NCBI GenBank assembly: GCA_029641185.1
Contig: JAPWGK010000003.1
Coordinates: 1,550,001 to 1,614,000 of the forward strand
Length of the DNA: 64,000 bases
Direction of reading: 5' to 3'
DNA from: Pseudofabraea citricarpa
Lineage: Eukaryota; Ascomycota; Leotiomycetes; Helotiales; Dermateaceae
Below, piece by piece: positions 49,214-61,016 of this stretch (position 1 is its first letter; each line of letters opens with the position of its first letter). The notes beneath the pieces are model-generated. The model made no database searches and was not told the origin of the DNA. It was given only the letters and a program-made list of their open reading frames with translations. A program made the position numbers and the translations under genes.

Positions 49214-50608
49214 TTACTCCGAACCAGGCACTCTTCTAAGCATGAGCTGAATCGGACTAGGGAGTGCATCCCCCTGATACCACCTCGCAGGTTGATAAGA
49301 GACAATATACCGGAGCGAGAAAGAGAACCAGGCAAAGACCCAGAAATAGCCCAGAGCCTTGGTCCATGCTACGGGAATCAGCATAGACGAACAAAAGCAA
49401 ACGACACAAGGCAGGAGAACTTACTGGTGCTACTAAACCCCATCTTCCTCGCAACGAACATAACAAAGTCCTCGAGAATATACGCCAGGGGCTGCATGAG
49501 GAAGTACAACAACTGATGCCACCCTCCATCTACCCACTGATTCTTCACAGCTCCGAGATGATGCAGGAACGCACTGAGCGCGAAGGCGACAAAGATCTGC
49601 GTATACCTACTAGCCAGCCCACCAGCCTTCAAACCCAAGAAGTCCCGGAACCGCTTCCCTGCTTCGCCGCAGGGCCGACGAAGCATTTGATGCCAGCAAA
49701 CACCCCACATCTGGCGCACACTCCAGGCATCGTGTCGGAACGCGCCACTGATGGACGGGAAGGTTTCTGGCGGCGAGAGAGAAGCACCCACGCACAGCAG
49801 CGAGAAGACCGTGTAGAAGATCTCTATCCCGGCGTACGCGTTGAAAGCCGTGATCCACGAGAGCAGAACCTGTCTGCGTAGCGAGAGATCGAAGAACGGG
49901 GCTTCCTGGTACAGATACTGAAGAAGCGTGATGCTGATGTCGTAGATCAGATATACATTTACCCCGTGGGCGATGGAATTCTTGATGAAGAGGTTGCGAG
50001 CTTTTGTCCCCGGTGGGATTCCTTTTGCTGGCTGGATGTTCCATCCGATGCCCCTGGTGAGATTCATTCAGCTGATTGATCCCGAAAGTAGTCATAAAAA
50101 AAAGTACACAGCATACCTCTGCGACATGAACAAAGCAAAAAACCATTTCAGCTTCGGCCAGGCTGAACTCGGTGCTCTCACAACCTCCTTCCCATCCCCC
50201 CTAACCTGCCAGAAATCCCGCTCGGGCGTATGGAGCACGAAGAAATCGATCCAGCGATACAGGACGCCTACGCAACTGTTGCAGATGCCATAATCGCCGT
50301 TGGAGAATCCCTGCGTCTGGAACGTGACGTGGTACATGAGAGCGCAGAGAAGCGCACCGGGTGCCAGGCGAAGAACCCATGGATTTTGTGGAATGAGGAT
50401 CGAGCCGAGACTTGCTACCTGCGAGAGACGTGTCAGATTTATATTTTTGGTTTTTGGATTTCGTGTTCTCTTGATGGTTTTTGCATCGCATCGGGATCAT
50501 GTGAGAAGGGAGCTCGGAGAATTGACATACGTAGAATCCTGGTAGAACCCAAGCCGGCGTTGGTGGGAGTGATGACCTATCTACCGATTGAGTAAAAAGG
50601 CTAAACAT
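49214..50608 (-). CDS. Wax-synthase-type membrane O-acyltransferase
   Basis: A polytopic membrane acyltransferase of the wax-synthase/MBOAT-like group, members of which esterify alcohols or acylate fungal metabolites. Exons 50608-50531, 50418-50117, 50053-49425 and 49368-49214 give 387 residues. Landmarks are LRLAPGALLCALMYHVTFQT, RGIGWNIQPAKGIPP, the conserved SVRQMWGVCWHQMLRRP block (RxxW-WHQ motif), and FVAFALSAFLHHLGAV with the presumed catalytic His. Exon 4 completes the last membrane helix (ALGYFWVFAWFSFSLRYIVSY). It lies next to a secreted FAD oxidase, 366 bases downstream of that gene's stop on the same strand, which hints at a small metabolite locus. Confidence 0.85.
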
Positions 50609-50974
50609 CTTGACCTCTGAAGTTCGAAAACGACAACCGGGAAAAGAATGCAAGTTGTTTGGGTTCTAGCGAGAGCCTGTTACGTTGAGAAGCTGTACGA
50701 CAGGGTTTGTGGGGACGAACGAGGATTAAATACTCTACCATAAGCTGCTTGGTTGGGCACCTTGTCGCGTTACATCAAATCGCCTTGATCCGTTTCCCAA
50801 TGCAGGAAGCAAATCGCATGCTCGCTTACCCTTTCAGGAAGACGATATGATAGAGTTTTATGGGATGCGGCGAGGAACTTTATGTCATGATCGTAATTTA
50901 CAGGTTCGGCGTCAACGATATCTACGTACATAGCTTTGGGGTTGAAATCAAAGGCCCGAGAAGGGGTTTCCCGA
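50609..50974. other. Spacer
   Basis: 366 bases between the acyltransferase start and the end of the FAD-oxidase gene, both on the minus strand. It should hold the acyltransferase promoter. No element is recognised. Confidence 0.4.
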
Positions 50975-52589
50975 TCATCGCTTCCCGAAGAGCTTAAAAC
51001 CACCAGGTACGCATTGCTGAAAGACGCCAGACGGATCATACTTCTTACTGACAGTCTGAAGATTCGCCAGAGACTCCGCCCCATATCCTGCCATGGGATC
51101 TTGGAAACTCGATGCGTAATTCAGGTAGACGAACGAGTGATACAGTCCTGCCTCTTTCGAGGCCGCATCAATTCCTTCTAGAGCCAATTTGTTAGCTTCT
51201 TGGATTCTTGTATCGTCTTCTGCCATCGCGTAAGACGTCGTGATGAGTGCAAGAACCATGGGACCAGCCGATGGGTCGACACCGAGTGAGTTTCCACCTG
51301 CCGGCCCAGACTTTCCTGTGATGGCGACAGGAATCGGTTGGAAGACCAGACTTGTTACCAAACCAGCTACATCAAGTACGGGTCCGAGTGTAGAGTTGAA
51401 CACCTCGACAGCTTTTTGGATCATTGCACGGTCGTTTTTGAAAGTCGTCGCAGCCCAAGAATGACTAACAACGCATTAGATTTCATATCAGAATAGAATA
51501 AGTCGTACATACCGTTGACCGTTAGGACTGAAAGCGCTCAACTCCAAAGCAAGATCACTCAGGTTTGTGAGCCTCATAGTATTGTGCCACTGGGGTCCGA
51601 TGCTTGCCAGATCTTTGAAGACTGCTGGCTCGGCCTCTTCTTTCGTATACTCGAGAGACGTTGCTAGCACATAACCTTGGGAGGCTGCGAAGCCAAAAGT
51701 ATGCATCAGCGCAGCGTACTCATCGTAGTTCTCATCTCCAGCGAACTTGACAAATGCATCGAGAGTCTCAGGGAGTACATCGACAGGTCTAAAAATGAAT
51801 CCTCCCCACATCTTTCCTTGATGGAAGGTCTTCAGATCGAATCGTGTCACAATACCGAGATTGTTGGAGCCACCTTTGAGACCAACCCAGAGATCCGGAT
51901 TCTCGTTTTTATTAGCATTGACGATCCTTCCATCTGCGAGCACGACCTCGTAATTTTGGACGTTGTCGCATGCCCAACCATATCGAGGACTGAAAAATGA
52001 TATGCCACCTAGAATTCATAAGTGTGTGTCCGTATTTAGAGGTTATTGACCAACCTCCTGTCAATAGTCCTCCAACGCCAACATCAAAAACCCGGCCACC
52101 TGTGACCGAAAGTCCCATCTCATCAAGCTTCATGTATACTTTGCCCCACGTGGCAGCAGGACCAACAGCAGTGATCATCTGCTCTTCGTCGGGGACGATA
52201 TCATTTAAATGCCTCAAGTCAATCACGACACCCTCATGGATATTTGCTGCGCCAGCCCAGTGCATATGTCCCCCACTTCGAATCGCGAATTGACATTGTT
52301 TAAGACTCAATCGCTGGAGAAATGCCAGCGTCTTGACAACCGTGGAAACTTCTGCAGCGCTCGTGGGAGCTACCACACAGGCCGGTGTCAGACTGCCGCC
52401 CTGCACCGAAAAGTACGAATCTAAAGACGAGGTATAGAAAGCATTTTTAGGGAAGGAGACTTTGCTGCCGAGCAAAAGTGATAAGGCTGAACATTGCGGA
52501 GATGCGATATCAACCTGTGGAATCCATTTCGAAGCGAAGAACAACGATAAGAGAACCGGAATTATAGCGTAAAAGGTAAGGGTGGGCAT
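50975..52589 (-). CDS. Secreted FAD-linked oxidase, berberine-bridge type
   Basis: A flavin oxidase of the FAD_binding_4/BBE family, acting on alcohols, sugars or metabolite intermediates. Exons 52589-52055, 52008-51513 and 51464-50975 give 506 residues. The N terminus is a signal-peptide-like hydrophobic stretch (MPTLTFYAIIPVLLSLFFAS). The FAD domain has RSGGHMHW with His108, the usual 8-alpha-histidyl FAD ligand, and GVGGLLTGGGISFFSPRYGW. The Cys that gives the second covalent FAD bond in bicovalent members is not seen in VFDVGVGG, so attachment is probably through His only. The C-terminal BBE segment ends NYASSFQDPMAGYG...KKYDPSGVFQ. All three exons are needed for the fold. Confidence 0.9.
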
Positions 52590-53686
52590 GATGATGATCC
52601 AGATGTATCATGGAAAGACGTTCGAGAAATGTCGGAGGGTTGTTGGGCTCTTGTAGTTTTCTTTGGGTGGCATAGTTTACATGGGCAGAATTAAGCTCGG
52701 CAAAAATATTGACCGGTGATAGCTTCCCAGTGGAGCGATTTCCAAGTAGCTCATGGGTATTTTATGTCAAACAGGACCGGTGGATTTGCGCCACGATGAT
52801 GCTTCTCACATCAGCTGCACTGACCGCCTTATTGGGAATATGGAATTTGGCTAACCGAGCAGCGGGGAAGCAGCTGGCTGAAGAACGTCAACGCCTTGTT
52901 GGCCATGAGATGAGACGATTGCATGATTGCATTGAGTAGCTGTACGATGCTAGTCTGGGCCAAAACCACATGCTTCGCCCGAGGAAAGAGTCCTTAATGC
53001 TAAAAGACTATGTAGGTACGCAGTATGCCTTTCCAAGAAGCCTTTCGGGTATGAGCAAGGAAGGCGTACCCGAGGCGACCAGCACAGACAAGTCATCGGA
53101 TGCTGTACTGTAAAAGGCAAATGAAACTAGCCTTGGCACAAACCAATCGCGAAACTTCAAGTTCTGAAACGGTCAGTCATATCATGATCTGCTCCCTCGC
53201 CTATCTCAACCCTCGACAAAATCATCAAGGTGCCATAATCTGGGTGTGGGAAAGCATCAACAGATGACTTGAATATTAAAATTCGTTGGTAGTTTGCGGC
53301 CTCCAGAGCATAATAGCATGGGCTAGGTAATGTGTCTAGCACCAGGTTTGAATCTTGAATTTATGAACCATCAACACCATCGTTGTCTTTCAACGAGTTG
53401 ATCTCCAGCTCCCTGTATCAACAAATGTCATGAATATGTGAGATGTCCAGGTAGGAGAGGCGAGGATATCCAACGAAAGTTCACTAAAACCAGTTCTGTC
53501 TGGCTGACTTTGAACCAGTGAAAACTTGTATGTTCGCAGAAACATTGAACATGACCCCTCCGGATAACGTCTTCCACTTTTCAGGATATCCTGGCTCTTT
53601 CTTATGAATAAGTTCCCAAGAGGCTGAGAGCGTTGTCATCGAGTCTTATAATCGAGAAAGCCCCGCTGTCGCAAAGAGGTATTGAT
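52590..53686. other. Intergenic, no supported gene
   Basis: Promoter of the FAD oxidase and 3' flank of the GNAT gene. A plus-strand 47-codon frame from an ATG at 52797 with one hydrophobic stretch is too short to call. Confidence 0.4.
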
Positions 53687-54491
53687 TTATACAATAGCCC
53701 TCCTCATGAGAACAGCATCAATCCACCACTTCTTCCCCTTGGAGTCCTTGTCGCACCAGACGCGTTCAGTTCTATCAAAGATCTCGTAGCCGCGTCTTTG
53801 GTACCAATCTTGGCTTATTATCTAATGAGATTTAGCCGCTGATTTGCGTAAACATGGAAAGGGTAGTAAAGATCATACTTTGGGAGGTCCACTTCGACCC
53901 AATGCTCGGTTCCTCTCCTCGTCCAGAGCAGGTTCTCTGGCCGATGTCTTCAACGTGAGCATCTTCGCAAATAACGGTTTCTGCGTGGCCATGCTTTCCA
54001 AAGAGTCCATAGTGGCTCGTCCCAATCCACGGTTCTGAAGAGCCGCCGAGATATAAAAGGTGGAGATGTGATATATTCCCAACGAGGCGTCTGCTAATCT
54101 GACATCTTTGAGCAAAGAATCGAGACTGATGTGGCCAACGGGCAAGAATTTCGCTAAAGTTGGTTCCCTGTCTTGGCCTCCTAATGTTCTAGCCGTGTCT
54201 ATGATGTCCAGCTTCTCGGAAGGATATGCGGATATATGCTGTGAGATCTTGGCGGTCTTTTCTGGGTCCGAATCGGAAAGGACCTAGAAAAAAGTGAGCA
54301 CAATCATGTGATATCAAATAAAGGAATGTTTGGCCTACCACCCAATGGATTGCCATCTCACCCTGAAGTTGTGGCGTTTTCCAGGACTCAATCGCTTTTG
54401 CATTCCATCCACAGGCCAATCGCTGCTGGACTAATCTCTGGCAGTGCTCCTTAGATTGAGAGTCCCATGGTATGAGAGTTATTGACGCCAT
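53687..54491 (-). CDS. GNAT-family N-acetyltransferase
   Basis: Predicted to transfer an acetyl group from acetyl-CoA to an amine or protein. Exons 54491-54339, 54283-53879 and 53821-53687 join in phase 0 to 230 residues. The acetyl-CoA-binding segment is in exon 2: YHISTFYISAALQNRGLGRATMDSLE, with the QNRGLG motif matching the Q/RxxGxG/A loop and the preceding strand. Exon 3 gives the final DWYQRRGYEIFDRTERVWCD, the usual GNAT ending in which the chain turns past the cofactor. There is no signal peptide. The substrate cannot be predicted. Confidence 0.85.
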
Positions 54492-55237
54492 TGTAATATC
54501 CAGTCCAAAGCTCTCCAGTCCTGCATACAGAACTTTGAACAGCACTTTGCAAACGACAATTTCTGTCTTTCGGCGTGATGACTCATCAATATTTTGTTAG
54601 TAGGCACGTGACGGAAAGTGAAATTAGCAAGATGCTGAACGGTACCCATGGCATCGGGCGTTTCAACGGCATTTCAATGGGCATTAGAATCTCTGGTGTG
54701 TTGCTCTGTTATGGAGTGCCAATTTGGGTAACCGCCCTTGCATGGTGTAGTGGAGTCCTGCAAACATGGATTCTTTCTGGTAGCGAGTAGAAATTTGTCT
54801 TAAGGTACTCAGGCGGAGTCTTACTGTATCTTTCCACTTAGATTGTTCCTCGTTGTCATGATCAAAGATTCACCATATCTGAAGTGTTTGGAATGTATTA
54901 TATGGTACGAGCAGAGCAGTTTGATGAAGCGTTGCAGCTTCCGAGGACAATTGTTTACAAACCTGCTCTTCGTAAGTAAGATCCCAAATCTGAGTTAATC
55001 TGAGTTATTCAAGAGATCACCAATTCCTAGGTTTGGAACGGCGAAGGTCCAAAGCAAGCAAGGGCTGAAGTCACCATGACACAAGAATTCCGCCGCGTAC
55101 CAAGCCAAGTAGACTCGAAAGTAGAGACCATTGAAGGACTAGGCGAAGTAGTTGACAAGCGAGCATCGTGGTCATGGTCAAAACAGATTCGTAGAGCTTG
55201 TTGAATATTGTTACATTGGATTAATCGATTGGAAGCT
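54492..55237. other. Intergenic with a doubtful small frame
   Basis: 746 bases. A plus-strand frame (54578-54790, about 70 residues, one hydrophobic segment) has an ATG but no family or promoter support. The rest shows nothing. Confidence 0.4.
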
Positions 55238-56089
55238 TCAGCCTCTAAGTCTAAAGCTATCCCAGTCGTCGTCGTCATCATCTTCGTCGTCACTTGGAAT
55301 TTCCATATTTTGTACAAGAACAGCCGTGTCAGCTGTCTGAGGCGCAATTATGTTCTGGGCAGCTTCTTTCAGCCGAATAGCTTCCCTCTTCTCCCTCAAT
55401 TTCCGAACTCTTGCCTCCAAACTTTCCATTTCCTCGAATTCGTCTTCCAACTTTCGGGCCGCATCCTCTTTGTCTCCCTCTAGTTCCGCTTCCTGTCTCT
55501 CCTTCCTCTGAGCGTTTGTCTCTTTCTCGGCCTTTTCCGCAATCTCAGCTGCAGACATCGCAGGCGCTGATATGATGGCTTCGGTAGCAATAGGGGCTTC
55601 TGCTGCTGCAATGTCCGCTTCGAAGGCAGCCCACTCATCCTCGTCGACATCTGCTGCTTTCGGGGGTATCGGCTCGACTTGTTTCTGAACCGCTGGAGTT
55701 GCAGGTCTGGACGGGATTTTCATCTCTTGCGGGATTGAAACTGTCTGCTCCACGACCTCAGGTGTCTCGAGCCCCTCGTCAAAAAAACCCTCGGGCAAGC
55801 CATCTGCTCGAGTGCGCTTCCTCAGTGTACCACCTTCGTCATTTGCCTTCCTCTTCTTGCCATTGGCAGTCGCAGTCAGTGCTGGGTCTTGTTCTGTGCC
55901 ATCTCGGACTCGCTGCAGACCCATAAGATGCTGTTGTGACTTCAAATGGCCCTCCCACAATGATTCGCTCTTCAGCGACGTCCGACAAAGAATGCAGATC
56001 AGTGTGCCTGCACTGGAGTAGGAAGCATATGTGTGTTGTATGCGTCGAGATGCGCGCTCGTTGCGCAGAAGTGAGCGGACGTCTGCCAT
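55238..56089 (-). CDS. ZNF830/CCDC16 homologue (C2H2 splicing-related)
   Basis: A nuclear zinc-finger protein; animal ZNF830 associates with spliceosomes and pre-replicative events. Single exon, 283 residues. It begins MADVRSLLRNERASRRI, the family N terminus, followed by a C2H2 finger with C32, C35, H48 and H54. A basic nuclear-signal stretch (GKKRKANDE, LRKRTR) comes next, then an acidic middle. A long coiled coil (EKAEKETNAQRKERQEAELEG...VRKLREKREAIRLKE) and an acidic tail (SDDEDDDDDDWDSFRLRG) close the protein. The frame is open upstream to 56677, but the ATG at 56089 is the family start. Divergent from BYE1. Confidence 0.88.
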   Translation of the reverse strand: MADVRSLLRNERASRRIQHTYASYSSAGTLICILCRTSLKSESLWEGHLKSQQHLMGLQRVRDGTEQDPALTATANGKKRKANDEGGTLRKRTRADGLPEGFFDEGLETPEVVEQTVSIPQEMKIPSRPATPAVQKQVEPIPPKAADVDEDEWAAFEADIAAAEAPIATEAIISAPAMSAAEIAEKAEKETNAQRKERQEAELEGDKEDAARKLEDEFEEMESLEARVRKLREKREAIRLKEAAQNIIAPQTADTAVLVQNMEIPSDDEDDDDDDWDSFRLRG

Positions 56090-56940
56090 GTTTGCGGTGT
56101 TGGAAGAAAAAAAAAGAGTGACTTGGGTTGGTGGAAGAGGTGGGAGAGGAGGGGAACTGATGTTTTTGGAAGTGTGAAGGGCGAGGACAAGGGCGAAAGG
56201 GATAGGATACTGGGGTGAGAGGTGAGAGGTATGAGGTGTGAATAGCTTCGGCTGCCACCCGCAAGGCTGGGCTGGGCTGGGCTGCTGCTGGCGGCACGTG
56301 ACTGGGTGCGGGGAAACGAAAAAGCTCAGGCGCGCTAGTGGAGTCGCCTCTTCCCAAGTCCCCCAAGAGATTCTCGCACTTGCAGTCAACAGGGCCATCA
56401 TCCCCCAATCCTGCAAACAACCCATCCGCACACATCGCCATCCACAACCTCTGAATCCCCTCACCATCCTCGTCATCGTGGTCGCCCTCTCTCCGCGACT
56501 CCAGATCTCTACCCAAAGCCGCCCGCGCCCGCCACGCAAGGGAGACTTCGCTGCCGGCTGCAGGGACGACGCTACGCCGCGCTCCGAGCTTGATTTCATC
56601 ACCAACCAAGGCACACATCTGAGCAAGCTGCCCCCCAACCCAAAAAACTCACCATACTTACCACCCACAATCGCCACACCGGCTCCAGCTGGAAGGCGGA
56701 GAGGAAAAGAGGGAGCACTACACTACACTGTTGTGCTCGGGGATAGCATCATTGTCTTCTTTGTTGATTGCCCACCACCATAGCTTGTCTGTGAAGCCAA
56801 TCGTGAATCGCGTGTGAAGACGCGTCTATGATCCCCCGTCGACGTCGATACAAAGACACACCCTTGTAAAGCCCATCACGATCGATCTGTGAGATCCGCA
56901 TCGCACGCATCTCTGAATCAATCAAATAGCAATCGCAATC
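56090..56940. promoter_or_regulatory. Divergent promoter, ZNF830 homologue / BYE1
   Basis: 851 bases between divergent starts. GC-richer than other spacers, with a CTGGG run at about 56265-56282 and an A tract in the ZNF830-homologue leader at about 56105. No clear TATA box. Confidence 0.4.
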
Positions 56941-59521
56941 ATGGCTGGTAAGCATGACCGAACTTCCCCGAGGTCACCAGCACCGCAAGGTGCAGGGCAG
57001 CTTGAGCCTCTACCACGCTTGACAGGACTAACGCGCCCTTCTCTGACAGATGAGCCACGAAGATCGGTCCGCGCGACCAAGGGCCAGCATACGAAGAAGG
57101 ACGACGAGTTACAGACGCCTGAGCCACCCAAGAAGAGATCCAAGAAGGCCGCAAAGAAGCAGGAGGAGGAAGAAATTGAGATCATCCGCTGTGTCTGCGG
57201 AGCGCGAGAGACACAAGCAGACGATGATGAACCATGGATCGCATGCGACAATTGCGAGGCCTGGCAGCACAATGTCTGCATGGGCATAAGCACTTTTGAC
57301 GAGGACGTCCCAGAGCATTATCTCTGCGAACAATGTTCACCCGGAGCTCACAAGGAACTTCTTGAGGGCGTGACCAAAGGAATCAAGGTTTGGGAAGATC
57401 GTCGCAGACAATATGAGAAGGCGCAAGAAAAGGCACAAGAAAAGCCAGCCAAGAAGGATCGCAAAAAGAAGGGAGGGAAGAGAGCGAGCGATCCCAAGTT
57501 GGAGGTAGCCAATGCTACAAATGGCAAAGCCAAGTCCCCCTCCGTTCCAGCAACAGAAAAGAAGGAGAAGAAGGAAACAGCGCCTCGCTCAACAACTAAG
57601 CGCAGGACTCGAGATGATTCTCACGAGACTGAGTCTGTCAAGGTAAGTAGCGGAATGTGAGATCCGCAATGCAAAGCTAATTGTAATTCAGGGCTCTAAA
57701 GTTCGTAAGGTCTCCACCGCAACACCAGTGCCTATGCCACAATCACCACCTCCAGATCTCACCACCAAGATCGCAGATCTGGATGGTGTTCGTCAAGGTC
57801 CGGCGAAGCTGCTGTACAAATCTTTGATATCAAATATCACAGAAGCCGTCAATGCCGGTCTTTATAGTCTGGGACCCGGGGACACAGCGGATCTCAAGGC
57901 TGAGCGTCTTACATTACAATTGGAAGACGCTCTATTCACTACACACCCGAATACGGCCACTTACAATTCACAAGCTCGATCAGTGGTTGCCAATCTTAAG
58001 ACCAACCATGACTTGTGTAACGGCTTGCTTATGAGAACGTTGAGTCCTCGTGTGCTTGCCACTATGACCACAGATGAGATGGCTTCTAAGGAACTTCAAC
58101 GCGAAAGAGCAGAGATGAAAGCACGTTCAGACAAGCAGTCAATCATGATAACTGATGATGGCCCCCGCGTGCGACGTACTCATAAGGGCGAAGAAGTAAT
58201 CGAGGGAGATGACTTTGCCGTCCCTAGCGATAACACCACAGCAACATCTCGTAGACGTAGTGAATTAGATCCTAACGGCGACATGGCGTCCAGGTCACGA
58301 GAGAACTCTCCCGGGGATGGTGTTGAGTTGCCTGAACATGTTGGTATTGAAGACTACCGATCACACGATAATATTCGAGCCAACGCCACGCCCAAGTCGC
58401 CCCTGTCCGTTATTACCAAACCAAAGCCGCGGAAGCAATCATCAGCACAAGATTTTGACATCAAGAAAGTCTTCTCAAGTGTTCAATCACCAGTAGGAAG
58501 TCAGCATGTGCGAAAACCCTCTATGGTAGGAAACGCTCCACCAGCTTCAGGGCCAGGAGTCGACCCGGAAATCGATAAGATGCTTGAGGATGATGGCAAC
58601 GATTCACCGCCATATTCTCCTGCTGAGTATAGCTCGGATCCTGACATTGTATGGCGAGGTAGCCTCAACATGGATACCGTAGCCTACTTTCCTGCTATCG
58701 CAAAGCACGTTGGTGGAGCAGATTTGAGTCGCCAGACTACATCCTGGTCTGACGTACTCGACAAAGACCTTCGTGTTGCCGGTCGGATCGCCGAGGATAA
58801 AGCAAATGAGTATCTATGTGGGCTTCGCTGGGCTCCAAGTACTGATTTGGCCGTAATCTGCTTGACGCCCACAGGCGAAACAGCAACTGTAGCGCATCAG
58901 TCAATGTTCGATTACTTTCACGACAAGAAGCGTTATGGTGTTCTTAATCATAAGGGCCCTGGAAACGTTCGTGATACATACCTTGTCCCTATTCCACCAA
59001 GCCCAGCAAACCTTCCAGATTTTATGGAAAATCTAGAAGGGCACAAGCTAACAGCAAATCGACCTGATCCCATCATTCTTATCGCACTTGTCATTCGTCA
59101 TGAATCACAATCAGATGCTAGAATGTTAGATGGATCTAATGATGTTCAGAGTCCTTCAGTAATGACACATCCCCAACGTCAAATGTCAATCACCGGCGCT
59201 CCCCCCTCAATGTCACCACTCGCTCCTCAAGGGTCATTCCAGTCACCAGTTGCACCACCTACATTTAATAGTGAAGACAGCCAACGTCGGAACTCTCAAG
59301 AAGAGCAACAACGACGCAATCAGGCCGAGGGTGAAGCTACTGCCGCACGCATTCTTGGCCCTTTCATCAACGCACCTACTGTGCACTTCCTTATGCCACA
59401 AGCTCATCACATGCGTGCAATAGAATGGGAGGTTATCCGAGAAATATTTGATCGAGATTCTAAAGCTCAGCAAGATCTTGCCCATCTAAGCATGCTCTTA
59501 GAACAGAGAGGTCCTGCTTGA
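56941..59521 (+). CDS. BYE1: Transcription elongation factor Bye1 (PHD-TFIIS-SPOC)
   Basis: A chromatin- and RNA polymerase II-binding elongation factor. Exons 56941-56947, 57050-57642 and 57692-59521 give 809 residues; exon 1 is just ATGGCTG, and splicing yields the family start MADEPRRSVRATKGQHTK. The PHD finger spans residues 50-98 (CVCG...WIACDNCEAWQHNVC...CEQC, C4HC3). Lys-rich linkers follow. A TFIIS central domain lies at about 215-330 (LLYKSLISNITEAVNAG...LNDLC-type NHDLCNGLLMRTLSPRVLATMTTDEMAS). A SPOC domain is at about 500-640 (IVWRGSLNMDTVAYFPAIAKHVGG...RWAPSTDLAVICLTP). The C terminus is Gln/Pro-rich. Intron 1 (102 bases) is a multiple of three without stops, so its retention would add 34 residues. 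Confidence 0.93.
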
Positions 59522-61016
59522 AGACAGTTTCAGTTGTATCAAAACAGTAAAAATTTCAAAGATTGCGCAGGGGAAAAGTTTCAAGGCGGGGGCTTTTGTT
59601 TGGAGTAGTGTCTGGAGGCTTGGAGTTTACCCTCGTCGATTTTTCTCGCCTAACGTGGGAGTTGTTTGAAGCCCTATTTTCCTTTTCTTACCTTAACTCA
59701 ACGATGATACCACTTATGAGATGATGAAGCCCATCCATTGATTGATGGGATGGATTGAAGGATGGATCGACTTGTTTTTTCTCTTCTTTTCACTTGCTGA
59801 TTCACTACGCAAATTCTTGTAGATATCTTGTTTGTTACCGTGTCGTGGATAAGGCAATGCCGTTTTGAGTATGGCTGGTGGATGGGCACAAAATATATGT
59901 ATTGACTTCAAAATCGTTGACGGCCTTTTTGACTCATTTATGTGAATGTCATGTGGTGGTTTGTTAACTGCTTACTCAATCTAAAATGGCACAACGCGTA
60001 GGGCTTTTGTGAGTGTGCAAGTTTTCAAGTAGGCCGAGTTCAGTCGAGTAAAAGTCCCCTTTTAACCTCCACAGGTTCTCTCGAAAATAACTCAATTCTC
60101 TTTGATCAGTAGCATGTTTTAGTGTTGAGACTCGAATTTGAATCGGGGGACCTTATGCCAAAGTTTGATGACTACCTGTAGATAGCTTTCGAGATTATTT
60201 GATAGCAAATAACGATGTTGGTGACTCAATTTTATATGTATATATACCGATGCCATGAGACGACGTATTATTTCATCAAGTCTGCTCCAAGAGCCAAGAG
60301 AAGAACCGACCGTTGCAAGTTTCACAGAGGCCTGATATTATGCTACTATCATCACAGGGAAGTTCAGAAATATTGGTTTGTGATGTGACACCAAGCAACA
60401 AAAAAAGAAAGGTCTCTATTGGTGCTTGACGCAGCTACGCGGATGATAACCAGAAGTGAAAATGGCAACAGAGAATGTAGTAAGTGATGGGTTGCTTGGG
60501 ATCCGAGAACCGAGAGAAATGATCACCTGTCAAGCTGCTTCTGGCCGTGCAGTACCGGACATGAAATGGATCGAGTTTGCTATATCTTGGGTTTTCTTTG
60601 TTGCTGATTTCAAGAAGTCTGTACTTTCTCAGACGCAAGCGAGACAGACGGCTCACCGGGTTCTTGGGTGGTGATAGAACTATGTAGCCGCAATTCAACA
60701 AGCAGGACAAACTGAAAGACCCTTTGGACACTTAAATGACACCAGCAACTCTATAGGCGTGAGTGAATTAACTGCCTTCTGCCAAGTCCACCGGTTTGAT
60801 TAACAGCTTTACTCAGCAGCGCTAAAGCAACGACCTGCATGGGTCGTCTTGGCCCGTCAGTAATAAAGGAAGCATCAGCATACCACGGCAGTGAGCTCAC
60901 AGCGATGCTACCATTTACCAAAAGTCGCAAGAGCAAACGGTTGCGAAAATGTTCTGACAGCTAGTGGGTGGCACTCTTCCTCGCGGCGGCGCTTCTCAAC
61001 TTTGACGAGTTTGGCT
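59522..61016. other. Intergenic, no supported gene
   Basis: 3' flank of BYE1 and promoter of the 7TM gene, 1495 bases. An imperfect ATGGAT-type repeat (GATGGGATGGATTGAAGGATGGATCG) lies near 59746-59771. No gene or RNA is recognised. Confidence 0.45.

Noticed and set aside
52709..52939. Small membrane protein frame upstream of the FAD oxidase
   Set aside because: Only 47 codons follow the first ATG, with no family and no leader; overlaps the oxidase promoter.
54575..54790. About 70-codon plus-strand frame with a hydrophobic segment
   Set aside because: No homologue recognised and no promoter signal; kept only as a note in the spacer entry.
56090..56677. Upstream extension of the ZNF830 homologue to 56677
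   Set aside because: The frame is open by chance in GC-rich promoter DNA; the family N terminus MADVRSLLRNERA begins at 56089.
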